A stretch of 64,000 bases of DNA from assembly GCA_963841425.1 (NCBI GenBank), contig CAWJCL010000001.1, positions 1 to 64,000 on the forward strand, given 5' to 3'. Origin of the DNA: DATEOR01 sp963841425 (GTDB taxonomy: Bacteria; Actinomycetota; Thermoleophilia; Gaiellales; Gaiellaceae). Below, in pieces: positions 56,531 to 63,797 of the stretch. Under the pieces are notes generated by a model that did not search any database, was not told the DNA's origin, and was given only the letters and a program-made list of their open reading frames with translations. Positions within the stretch are counted from its first letter, which is position 1; each line of letters opens with the position of its first letter. The position numbers were made by a program, and so were the translations under genes.

Positions 56531-56638
56531 CTGCTCGCCTACGGCAACCGGATCACGGTTCGCCAGCTGCTGACGATGAGCAGCGGCCTGATCGACAACG
56601 ACGATCTCCGCAACGCCTCGGCGAGTGAGCGTGAATAG
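56531..56638 (+). pseudogene. Fragment of a serine beta-lactamase-like hydrolase
   Basis: A short frame reads LLAYGNRITVRQLLTMSSGLIDNDDLRNASASERE, matching the S-x-x-K-region vicinity of beta-lactamase-family (PF00144) proteins (IT-[VI]-RQLL-x-[MH]-[TS]-SGL). The rest of the gene is missing on both sides. It sits just before the third tRNA-Gly copy, probably cut by the insertion. Confidence 0.6.
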
Positions 56639-56727
56639 CTCGGGCGCCGGTCAAGCGGCTGTATGTGGCGAACGTAGGAGCGCCGATATGCAGTGATTGT
56701 CCGACAGCATGGCTCGACGTGAACGAT

Positions 56728-56767
56728 TTGCCATGCAGAAGGGCGTGGGTTCGAGTCCCATCATCCG
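56728..56767 (+). repeat. tRNA-Gly 3'-end copy (third)
   Basis: ttgccatgcagaagg then gcgtgggttcgagtcccatc and atccg, one mismatch (T to G) from tRNA-Gly 30585-30624. It is 15.5 kb from the second copy and not a functional tRNA. Confidence 0.85.
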
Positions 56768-56900
56768 TTCCTCCTCCTTCTCACAAAGCCCCGCTCACGC
56801 GAGGTTTTCGTTTCGATATTTCTTCGTCGGCTGGTACCTGACCGGGATTCCGCTCGGACCGGGGTCGCCTGTACATACCGGTTGATGTCTGCTGGTGGCC

Positions 56901-57494
56901 TTAGGGCACGTACTGCTGGTCGATCGAGTGGACGGTGTCGACCTCGACCAGGATCCAGACGCCCGTCTCGAGCGGCTCGAAGAGCGGGTGGCCGAGGGGC
57001 TCGCCGCCTTTGACGAGCTTCGCGAGCTCGCGGACAGTGATCGGCGTGCCGTCGACGCCGTCGGCGAGGACGGTCACGTGCGCATCGGCCGGCACCTTGT
57101 AGGTGAAGAGCCGGTGGCCTTCGTCGACGACGTAGTAGTCGTTCGGGACGTCGCTCGATCCGGTGTCCTCCTGTGCAGCAACGCTCGCGGTCACACCGGC
57201 CAGGTGCTCGGCGGGGTCGAAACGGAGGATGTAGCTGCCCTCGCTTCGCTTCAGCGACTTGATGTGCCCGAACTCGACCCGCCGCGTCGGAGCCCCGGGG
57301 CCGATCTTCGCCGCCTCGACGGTCGCCGGCTCGGTCACGGTCTCCGCAGGCTCCGTGGGCGAGGGTTCCGCGACGGTCACCGTCTCCGTCACGGTCTTGG
57401 TCGCCTCTGCTGAGGACGACTTGCCGTTGCACCCGAGGGCGAGGCCGGCGAGGGCGAGGAGCCCGGCTGCGAGCAGTGCCTGCGTCGGTCTCAT
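56901..57494 (-). CDS. Lipoprotein, co-transcribed with the sigma-like fusion gene
   Basis: 197 residues from ATG 57494, overlapping the stop of the upstream gene (ATGA). Signal with lipobox LLALAGLALGCNGKSS, Thr/Glu/Val-rich linker (KTVTETVTVAEPSPTEPAETVTEP), then a domain VEFGHIKSLKRSEGSYILRFDPAEHLAGVT...YYVVDEGHRLFTYKVPADAHVTVL. Attached to the outer face of the membrane; function unknown, possibly a partner of the fusion protein. Confidence 0.75.
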   Translation of the reverse strand: MRPTQALLAAGLLALAGLALGCNGKSSSAEATKTVTETVTVAEPSPTEPAETVTEPATVEAAKIGPGAPTRRVEFGHIKSLKRSEGSYILRFDPAEHLAGVTASVAAQEDTGSSDVPNDYYVVDEGHRLFTYKVPADAHVTVLADGVDGTPITVRELAKLVKGGEPLGHPLFEPLETGVWILVEVDTVHSIDQQYVP

Positions 57495-59818
57495 GCGCCG
57501 CATCCTCTCGCACGTGCGGTACGGCTCTGTAACAGCTTGCCAACGGTTCTCCATCGGATGGTGATGGAGCGGAGGGCCGGCGTCGCGTCTCGGTTTCCGG
57601 CTGCGTCGATCGCCCGGACGCGGAAGGAGTGGTGGCTGCCATGCTTGAGCCCGCCGTAGCTCGTCGGGGAGGAGCAGGCCTGCCAGGCGCCTCCGTCGAG
57701 ACGGCATTCGAATGTGCTTCCGCTCTCCGAGGCGGAGAACGAGAACGTCGCCGACTTCCCGCCGACCGAGACCGAGGTGATCGTCGTGTTCGGCGCGACG
57801 GTGTCGACCTTCCATGTCCTCTCGGCCGGCGACGGGTCGTTCGTCCCGGCGGAGTCTCTCGCCCGCACCTTGAATGTGTGCGAGCCCTGCGGGAGGCCTG
57901 TGTAGGTCTTCCCGGACGTGCACGACGACCAGCTCCGGTCGTCGAGCTTGCATTGGAACCTGGCCGCCGTGTCGGTGGACGAGAATCGGAAGGTCGCGGA
58001 GGTCGACGAGGTCGGGCCGCTCGGCCCTTCGGTGATCGCCGTCTCCGGCGGAAGGTCGATGCGCCAGGACCAGCTCGCAGGAGTGGGGTCGACGTTCCCG
58101 GCCCGGTCTCTGGCCCGCGCCCGCATCACGTGCTTGCCGTCGGACAGCCCCCACACCTGGCCGCACTCGCCCCAGCCATGCCCGTCGAGACGGCATTGGA
58201 AGGACGCGCCGCCCTCGCTCGAGACCGTGAAGGTGGCGCTGTCCTTGTGCGAGACGTGCGGCGGGCCGTTTTCGATCGCCGTCTCCGGCGGATTCGTGTC
58301 GACAGTCCATTTGCGGCTCTCGGGGGACGGGTCGGTGTTTCCGGCGCGGTCGACGGCCCGGACGCGGAAGCGGTGCGCGCCGTCATCCAGCCCGGGATAG
58401 GCCTTGGGGGACGAGCAGTCCGCGTAGGCGCCGTCGTCGAGCTTGCACTGGAAGGACGAGTGCTGCTCGCTCGAGGTGAACTCGAAGCGGTCGCCCCCGT
58501 TGGAGAAGTCGTCCGGCACCTCCGTGAGCTTCGTCGCGGGTGCCTTGACGTCGACGTCCCACTCGCGGATTGCGGGCGTGGGATCCGTGTTCCCGGCCCC
58601 GTCGACCGCACGGACGCGGAAGGAGTGCTTGCCGCGCGCGAGCCCGGTGTAGGTCTTCGGCGAGGCGCAGGTCTCGAACTGCGCGCGGTCGAGACCGCAC
58701 TCGAGCATCGCGGACTTCTCGTTCGATTCGAACTCGAAGGTCGCGATGGCCGTGCCGTACTTGCGTGGCCCCGCGGTGATCGACGTCTCGGGCACCACCG
58801 TGTCGGGCAGGATCAGGAACGGGCCGACGTGCACGGTGCTCGTCCAGCGGCCGTTCTTGCCGAGCGTGCGCAGGTTGAACCAGCTCGTCCCCGGCTTCAG
58901 GTGGCCGGTCGCGCCCACGGCGGTTCCGGGCAGGTCTACGGCCGTGTCCGGCGTCTCGGGCTCCGCGCTCCAGGAGACCGAATAGCCGCTCGCGTCGGGG
59001 CTGGGGCTCCACGCGATCTCCACGTCGGGATTCGCCGAGCCCTGCTCGAGGGTGTGCGATGTGCTGTGCACGGCGGTCGGGTCATGGACGCCCTTTCCGC
59101 GCACGGCGTAGAAGGCGCCTGCTGTTGCGGCCGCCGCGAGGAGGGCGATCGCCGCCGCCGCGATGACGGGCTTGCGGGGGAGAACGAGGGGCCGCCGCTC
59201 GCGCGTCGGAGGCGGCGCGGGCTCCTTTCTCAGCGACGCCCAGACGTGCTCCTTCAGTCCCGGCGGCGGCGCGAGCGGCGCGAGTGCGGCGAAGACCGCC
59301 ACGGGGGAGACCGGGGATTCCACGGCCTCGTCCAGCCGGTCGCGTAGGCGCTCGAGGCGCCGGTCCACGACCCGCTGGTCGAGGCCGAGCGCGCGGGCGA
59401 GCTCTGGGTCGCGAAGCCCGTGGCGCAGCTGCAGATCGAGGAGGAGGTAGTCGTCGACGGGAAGCGCAGAGGCCGCCGTCCACACCGCGTCGACGATCTG
59501 CTCGTGGCGCGCGACCGCGTCCGGGTTGGCGAGGCGATCGGGGTCGATCCGCGCGTAGCGACGGTCGTCCGACGGCAGCGCAGCGGATTTGCGGGGGAGC
59601 TCAGCCGCGAGCAGGCTGTAGAGCCAGGGCCGAAGCTCCTCGACCGGCCCGCTCCGGAGCTCCGCGAACGCATGCGAGAAGGTGCGGCCGACCGTGTCTC
59701 CGGCTTCGTCCTCGGCCCCGAGCACCCGGACCGCGACGTCGTAGAGCGGGCCGAAGAAGCGGTCGTACAGAGCGGCCAGCTCCTCGGTTTTCCAGCTGCG
59801 GTGCTCGGCGACGTCCAT
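57491..59818 (-). CDS. Sigma-70-like domain fused to a membrane helix and five extracytoplasmic repeats
   Basis: 775 residues. Residues 10-75 resemble sigma region 2 (ELAALYDRFFGPLYDVAVRVLG...PWLYSLLAAEL). Residues 105-165 resemble region 4 (ASALPVDDYLLLDLQLRHGLRDPELARALGLDQRVVDRRLERLRDRL). A transmembrane helix follows at about 217-237 (KPVIAAAAIALLAAAATAGAF), then an Fn3-like stretch, then five repeats of about 85 residues with F-x-C-x-LD...C-x-SP...Y-x-GL-x-x-G-x-H-x-FRVRA-x-D-x-AGN-x-DP. So one protein joins a cytoplasmic sigma-like part to an outside sensor. DNA binding is inferred only. Confidence 0.8.
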   Translation of the reverse strand: MDVAEHRSWKTEELAALYDRFFGPLYDVAVRVLGAEDEAGDTVGRTFSHAFAELRSGPVEELRPWLYSLLAAELPRKSAALPSDDRRYARIDPDRLANPDAVARHEQIVDAVWTAASALPVDDYLLLDLQLRHGLRDPELARALGLDQRVVDRRLERLRDRLDEAVESPVSPVAVFAALAPLAPPPGLKEHVWASLRKEPAPPPTRERRPLVLPRKPVIAAAAIALLAAAATAGAFYAVRGKGVHDPTAVHSTSHTLEQGSANPDVEIAWSPSPDASGYSVSWSAEPETPDTAVDLPGTAVGATGHLKPGTSWFNLRTLGKNGRWTSTVHVGPFLILPDTVVPETSITAGPRKYGTAIATFEFESNEKSAMLECGLDRAQFETCASPKTYTGLARGKHSFRVRAVDGAGNTDPTPAIREWDVDVKAPATKLTEVPDDFSNGGDRFEFTSSEQHSSFQCKLDDGAYADCSSPKAYPGLDDGAHRFRVRAVDRAGNTDPSPESRKWTVDTNPPETAIENGPPHVSHKDSATFTVSSEGGASFQCRLDGHGWGECGQVWGLSDGKHVMRARARDRAGNVDPTPASWSWRIDLPPETAITEGPSGPTSSTSATFRFSSTDTAARFQCKLDDRSWSSCTSGKTYTGLPQGSHTFKVRARDSAGTNDPSPAERTWKVDTVAPNTTITSVSVGGKSATFSFSASESGSTFECRLDGGAWQACSSPTSYGGLKHGSHHSFRVRAIDAAGNRDATPALRSITIRWRTVGKLLQSRTARARGCGA

Positions 59819-59881
59819 CAGGCCCTCCGAGAGACCACCGGATTCTCGCAGGGCGCTCGGCCGATGAGAAGCGCGAAATTG

Positions 59882-59965
59882 TTACGCGCGGCTGCGGCGC
59901 CGCGAGAAGACCCAGAGGAGCCCCGCGAGCGCGACTACCGCAATGATGATCCACACGACCGTCAT
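59882..59965 (-). CDS. 27-residue membrane peptide
   Basis: ATG 59965 with a strong GGAAAGGAAG site upstream; TVVWIIIAVVALAGLLWVFS then RRRSRA: one transmembrane helix and a basic tail. Very small single-helix proteins of this kind occur in actinobacteria; function unknown. The good ribosome binding site supports translation. Confidence 0.55.
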   Translation of the reverse strand: MTVVWIIIAVVALAGLLWVFSRRRSRA

Positions 59966-60074
59966 GTGTGCTTCCTTTCCGGAGAGTGAAGCCTGAGTGT
60001 CGTTCCGGTCGGCGATTCCTTCGCTACCCGGTCGGGGGATTCCGGCCCCCTCCAAAGGCGAGAGCCGGGTGGCG

Positions 60075-60341
60075 CTACTGGCCCGGTGACAATCGGCGGC
60101 GGAGCTCCTCGAGCGGGAGCGCATCCGGCTCGTAGCCGACGTCACGCAGCGCATGCTCGAGATCCTCGACGAGCGCCGTACGGAAGGCCTCGTCGGCGAC
60201 AGCCTTCGCGACGATGTCGTCGAGCTCGCGGCGGCTCCGAGGCAGCTCCTGGGCGGCGCGCACCCAGCCTTCGGGGGCGGGCGGGAGCGCCCGCAGAAGC
60301 TCTGCGAGCCGCTCTTCGTCGTAGGGGAAGATCTCGGTCAT
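60075..60341 (-). CDS. Small protein co-transcribed with an ECF sigma factor
   Basis: 88 residues from ATG 60341: TEIFPYDEERLAELLRALPPAPEGWVRAAQELPRSRRELDDIVAKAVADEAFRTALVEDLEHALRDVG. Helical and acidic, no membrane helix. Begins five bases after the sigma stop, so it may be a cytoplasmic modulator of it. The motif LLRALPPAPEGWV is typical of small proteins that follow actinobacterial ECF genes. Confidence 0.7.
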   Translation of the reverse strand: MTEIFPYDEERLAELLRALPPAPEGWVRAAQELPRSRRELDDIVAKAVADEAFRTALVEDLEHALRDVGYEPDALPLEELRRRLSPGQ

Positions 60342-60346
60342 CGCTA

Positions 60347-60898
60347 TCAGGACGGCTCGGCGGCCGGATTTCTTCCCTCGAAGATCTCGCGCAGCTTCGC
60401 GAGGCAGCGGGAGATGCGGCTCGCGATTGTGCCGGCCGGGATCTCGAGCGCATCCCCGATCGTCTGGTAGCTCTCGTCTCGCGCAAAGAAGCGGTCGAGA
60501 ATGTCCTGGCACGTTTCCGAGAGCTCGCCCAGCGCCTCCCGCACGGCGAGCGCATCGTCCAGGCGGTCGAAGGTCTCGTCGAGGGCCGGCGGCTCGATCT
60601 CGTCGTCGCTCAGCTGCTCGCGGGAGCCCGCGCGGATCTTGTCGATGGAAAGCCGGCGCGTGAGCTGGGCGATCCACGGCCGGATCGCCTCGTCGTCCCG
60701 CAGGCGGTCGAGATGCTGGTAGGTGCGGGCGAAGACCTCCTGGAAGACGTCCTCTGCGTCATCGGCGCGCAGGCCGAAGCCCTTCGTCGCGATCGCGTAG
60801 ACGTAGCGTGAGAAGCGGTTGACGAGCTCGGCCCAGGCGCCCTCGTCCCCGGTGCGGCAGCGGGCGACGAGAGCCGCGTCCGAAAGAGACGCTTCCAT
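60347..60898 (-). CDS. ECF-family RNA polymerase sigma factor
   Basis: 183 residues: region 2 ALVARCRTGDEGAWAELVNRFSRYVYAIATKGFGLRADDAEDVFQEVFARTYQHL, PWIAQLTRRLSIDKIR; region 4 ALGELSETCQDILDRFFARDESYQTIGDALEIPAGTIASRISRCLAKLREIF. All helices are present. ATG 60898. Operon with the 88-residue protein downstream. Confidence 0.93.
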   Translation of the reverse strand: MEASLSDAALVARCRTGDEGAWAELVNRFSRYVYAIATKGFGLRADDAEDVFQEVFARTYQHLDRLRDDEAIRPWIAQLTRRLSIDKIRAGSREQLSDDEIEPPALDETFDRLDDALAVREALGELSETCQDILDRFFARDESYQTIGDALEIPAGTIASRISRCLAKLREIFEGRNPAAEPS

Positions 60899-60935
60899 GC
60901 GGGAAGATTACGCCTGCCTCGCCCGTCTAGTGGGC

Positions 60936-61109
60936 GTGAATCCCGAGAGTCATCGCGTCTACGAGCGCGAACGCCATCTCGATCTCCTGCGCCGTGCCCG
61001 GGGCGGAGAGCTTGCGGCCGAACTCGCCGTGGGCCGCCGGGCCGAGCGTCGCACGCGGGCGACTGCCCTCCTCCGCGCGGGACGCCGGTTCGCTCCGGGC
61101 ACGGCGTAA
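60936..61109 (+). CDS. Small basic hypothetical protein
   Basis: 57 residues from GTG 60936: NPESHRVYERERHLDLLRRARGGELAAELAVGRRAERRTRATALLRAGRRF. Ala/Arg-rich helix of a kind common as tiny actinobacterial proteins. No ribosome binding site seen. Divergent from the ECF sigma gene. Confidence 0.4.
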   Translation: MNPESHRVYERERHLDLLRRARGGELAAELAVGRRAERRTRATALLRAGRRFAPGTA

Positions 61110-61140
61110 TCCGGATTCAGCCTTTCCCCGTAGCCATAGC

Positions 61141-61167
61141 GGAGCCCCGGTAGGGGGCCGGGGCTCC
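61141..61167 (+). terminator. Perfect GC hairpin, possible terminator
   Basis: GGAGCCCCGG (61141-61150) pairs with CCGGGGCTCC (61158-61167), loop TAGGGGG, no T-tract. It lies between a small ORF and tRNA-Cys. It may end transcription from either side or act as an RNA stem. Confidence 0.4.
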
Positions 61168-61291
61168 AGCCGCACCGTGCGCCATCAACCCCGGGACAAG
61201 GTTCGCAAGATGCGGCGTGCGTCCATTCTGCGCACGGGAGCCGGTTCCTGCCAAGTGCGACTTAGCGGCCGCTACGATGGCAGGCGCGCCC

Positions 61292-61362
61292 GGCGCGGTG
61301 GCCGAGAGGTTAGGCAGAGGCCTGCAAAGCCTCGTACACCGGTTCGAATCCGGTCCGCGCCT
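61292..61362 (+). tRNA. tRNA-Cys (GCA)
   Basis: Acceptor GGCGCGG/CCGCGCC with discriminator T, D-arm GCCGAGAGGTTAGGC, anticodon stem GAGGC/GCCTC with loop CTGCAAA (anticodon GCA), T-arm ACCGG-TTCGAAT-CCGGT. 71 bases, CCA not encoded. A 26-base copy of its 3' end lies at 62278. Confidence 0.95.
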
Positions 61363-61494
61363 CTACTGCTATGGACGCGAACGGGGATCCCCAGGAGAGG
61401 TCCCGCACGCGCTCCATGGCTCGTTCGCGGTCGAGCCTCCGGAGATAAATCTGCTTCAGTCTCGAGGCTGTGGAGGCCCCCGAGAAGCTTTAAG

Positions 61495-62109
61495 TCACGT
61501 ACGCGTGAGCCGATACCAGTGCGGTTGGCCGTCTTTCGTCGCAATCCTCGGCAACTCTGCGTCGAGTGCGTCGCCCTCGGTCACGCTCCACCCGGGGTAG
61601 GCAGTCTCGATCTCTGCTTGGGTCACGCCACGCGGAAGAGGCCCACGGCGTCCTGGCGGAAACGCCAGCATCAGCACGGTCGCGTCGGGGGCGGCGACTG
61701 CGCTTACCTCGCGGCCAACGGCCGCACGTTGCTCCTCTTTCAGGCCATGAACGGCTCCGAAGTCCAGCAGTAGCCGGAAGTCGGAGCCGACATCAGCCGC
61801 GCGGAGCGCCGCCAAGTCGCCTTGTACAAACCGCACGTCGACACCTGCCTCCTGTGCGCGCTCCCGGGCGATGCGGAGCGCCTTGGGAACGATGTCGACA
61901 CCCGTGACCTGCCAGCCACGCTGCGCCAACTCAATTGACCAGAGCCCGCCGCCGCAGCCGAGGTCGAGAGCCGGACCATACGGTGGCTCACGTCCTTCTT
62001 CTTCACGGTCGAACATGGCAGAGATCTGCTCCCGAGTCCGGGCCTGGTCGGCGCTGCCCTCCCAGGGCGTGAATCCGACCTGGTACAGGATCTTGTAAAC
62101 GAGGCTCAT
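61495..62109 (-). CDS. SAM-dependent class I methyltransferase
   Basis: 204 residues from ATG 62109 with AAGAGGAGG upstream. SAM motif I LDLGCGGGLWSIELAQRGWQVTGVD, acidic end of strand 2 (VD), motif II-like VRFVQGDLAAL, motif III LLLDFGAVHGL. The opening YQVGFTPWEG resembles thiopurine/tellurite-type methyltransferases. Substrate unknown. Confidence 0.88.
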   Translation of the reverse strand: MSLVYKILYQVGFTPWEGSADQARTREQISAMFDREEEGREPPYGPALDLGCGGGLWSIELAQRGWQVTGVDIVPKALRIARERAQEAGVDVRFVQGDLAALRAADVGSDFRLLLDFGAVHGLKEEQRAAVGREVSAVAAPDATVLMLAFPPGRRGPLPRGVTQAEIETAYPGWSVTEGDALDAELPRIATKDGQPHWYRLTRT

Positions 62110-62277
62110 GGCGTCCTCCTCTTGAGCAAGGGACACGGCCTTCGTCTCGGCGTGTCCCCGAGCCTATAAGCCCCCGTTCCTAACGCATCTGCCTGGAATC
62201 AGCAACCACCCGGACCACCACCCCTTTTTTTGGTGCGGGTGGATCGGAAAGGGGGTGAGTCATCGAGCAACGCCAAC

Positions 62278-62303
62278 CCGGTTCGAATCCGGTCCGCGCC
62301 TCT
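62278..62303 (+). repeat. tRNA-Cys 3'-end copy
   Basis: ccggttcgaatccggtccgc followed by gcctct: the full T-loop, 3' T-stem and acceptor strand of tRNA-Cys, 26 identical bases, without the rest of the gene. Confidence 0.8.
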
Positions 62304-62319
62304 TTGCCGCGTTCGCCAC

Positions 62320-63051
62320 TCAGCTGAGCTGGTGGATGCCGAACGCGACGACGAACCCGAGCGTCGTCACGATTCCGACGAGCTTGCCTCCCTCCTCGTA
62401 GGCCTCGGGCATCATCGTCTCGGCGAGCATCGCCAGGATCCCGCCCGCGGCAAACGTGAGCACGAACGCGACGGTGTTCGGCGACGCGTCTTGGAAGAGG
62501 CTGTAGCCGCAGAGCGACGAAAGCCCGGAGACGATCGCGATCGCGATCCACATCCAAAGGATCCGCGACTTCTGCCAGCCGCTCGTCACGAGCCCGGCCG
62601 TGGAAGAGATCGCCTCGGGCAGGTTGGAGATGAAGACCGCGGCCAGGTATGCCGTGCCGACGGCGCCGCCCTCGACGATCGTGAGCCCGATCACGAGGGA
62701 CTCCGGGATTCCGTCGAGCACGGTCCCGAGCACGATTGCGAGCGGGGAGCCGTCCTCCTGCGCTCCGCCCGAGTCCTTGCGGTCGGAACCACCGTGCCGC
62801 GAGATGAGCCGGTCGCCGCCGAAGAAGACCAAAGATCCGGCGAAGATGCCGAGGAGCGGCGCCCATTTTTCCGGGCCTTTGTCGACCGCCTCCTCGACGA
62901 GGTCGAACGAGATCGCGCTGATGAGGACTCCGGCGCCGAAGCCCATGATCAGGCCGATGAGCCTTCGGTCGATGGGAACGAGGAGCGCTGCGATCGCGCC
63001 GATGACGAGCGACGAGGCGGCAAGGAGCCCCCAGCCGAACGCGGCACCCAT
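62320..63051 (-). CDS. ZIP-family metal transporter
   Basis: 243 residues, about eight transmembrane helices. ZIP signatures: FGAGVLISAISFDLVEEAV (helix 2), VLGTVLDGIPESLVIGLTI with His replaced by Asp-Gly in helix 4, and FISNLPEAISSTAGL in helix 5; a short hydrophilic loop (SRHGGSDRKDSGGAQEDG) takes the place of the His-rich loop. Probably moves zinc or iron across the membrane. ATG 63051 overlaps the upstream stop. Confidence 0.88.
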   Translation of the reverse strand: MGAAFGWGLLAASSLVIGAIAALLVPIDRRLIGLIMGFGAGVLISAISFDLVEEAVDKGPEKWAPLLGIFAGSLVFFGGDRLISRHGGSDRKDSGGAQEDGSPLAIVLGTVLDGIPESLVIGLTIVEGGAVGTAYLAAVFISNLPEAISSTAGLVTSGWQKSRILWMWIAIAIVSGLSSLCGYSLFQDASPNTVAFVLTFAAGGILAMLAETMMPEAYEEGGKLVGIVTTLGFVVAFGIHQLS

Positions 63052-63797
63052 CAGCCGTCCGCCTTGCGGCCGACGATCGCGACAAGCCCGTCCGGCAGCT
63101 TCTCGTCCCCGAACGAATCGGCGACCCGGGCTTCGACTCCGTGCTTCGCGAGGAGTGTGGGCACGGCGGCGGTGTCGACGAGGACGTTCTCGTGGCGCTC
63201 GTCGTCGCGCCGCCACGTGTCATCCTCGCTGCGGAGAAACACGGCGATCTCCCGGACGAAGAGGTTCGGCCGCGGCAGGCTGAGGCGCGTGACGATCGCC
63301 CAGTCATCGGCGATGCGGCTCGAGCTCGGCTCGTCGCTCCGCAGTTCGCCGTAGCGCAGGTCGCAGAGGTCGAGGGCGAGGACCCCGCCCGGCCGCAGGG
63401 CGTCCGCCGCGGCGGCGAGCGCCTGCTCGACGGCGGCCTCGTCGGGGAGATAACTGAGGACGTGGCCCACCGACACAGCCGCGTCGCACTCCGGAAGAGG
63501 AGCGTCCGGGAGGACGAGCGGGCGGACGTCCGCACCCGGCGCGGTCTCGCGCGCGAGCGCCAGCATTGCGGGCGAGGCGTCGGTCGCCACGACGCGGTGG
63601 CCCGCGTCGACGAGGTAACGGGTGAGAAGTCCGCTGCCGCAGCCGAGCTCGAGGACGACGCCGCCGCGCACCGGCTCGAGGAGCGCAAGGATTCCCGGTG
63701 CACAGGTATCGGCGTGGAAGCCGAAGCCGACGTGGTGCACCAGCGCGAGGTCGTCGCGGTAGTACGTCAGGCTGCCTCGCCGGCGGGATCGCCCCAC
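63051..63797 (-). CDS. SAM-dependent class I methyltransferase
   Basis: 248 residues. Motif I VVLELGCGSGLLTRYLVDAGHRVVATDASPAMLALARE, motif II PECDAAVSVGHVLSYLP, motif III ALRPGGVLALDLCDLR. Starts at GTG 63797, overlapping the end of the next gene upstream by 31 bases; downstream it overlaps the ZIP gene by ATGA. Substrate unknown. Confidence 0.88.
   Translation of the reverse strand: MGRSRRRGSLTYYRDDLALVHHVGFGFHADTCAPGILALLEPVRGGVVLELGCGSGLLTRYLVDAGHRVVATDASPAMLALARETAPGADVRPLVLPDAPLPECDAAVSVGHVLSYLPDEAAVEQALAAAADALRPGGVLALDLCDLRYGELRSDEPSSSRIADDWAIVTRLSLPRPNLFVREIAVFLRSEDDTWRRDDERHENVLVDTAAVPTLLAKHGVEARVADSFGDEKLPDGLVAIVGRKADG

Larger units (their letters stand above)
41147..56767. mobile_element. 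Segment B between tRNA-Gly 3'-end copies two and three
   Basis: Copies at 41147-41190 and 56728-56767 (one mismatch over 40 bases) enclose an IS110 relic, a baeRF-like protein, CEC proteins, the nine-gene V/A-ATPase operon, a CBS protein, an oxidoreductase and a hydrolase fragment. No integrase gene is recognisable, so this may be an old element tandemly stacked on A whose integrase is lost, or a rearranged chromosomal piece. Confidence 0.45.
61339..62303. mobile_element. Possible mini-insertion at tRNA-Cys
   Basis: The 26-base 3' end of tRNA-Cys (61339-61364) recurs exactly at 62278-62303. Between them lies only a methyltransferase gene. No integrase is present, so it may be the remainder of a larger element or a cassette mobilised in trans. 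Confidence 0.4.

Noticed and set aside
57629..59347. 572-codon plus-strand open frame opposite the sigma-like fusion gene
   Set aside because: The minus-strand product has clear repeats and sigma motifs; the plus frame is a GC shadow.
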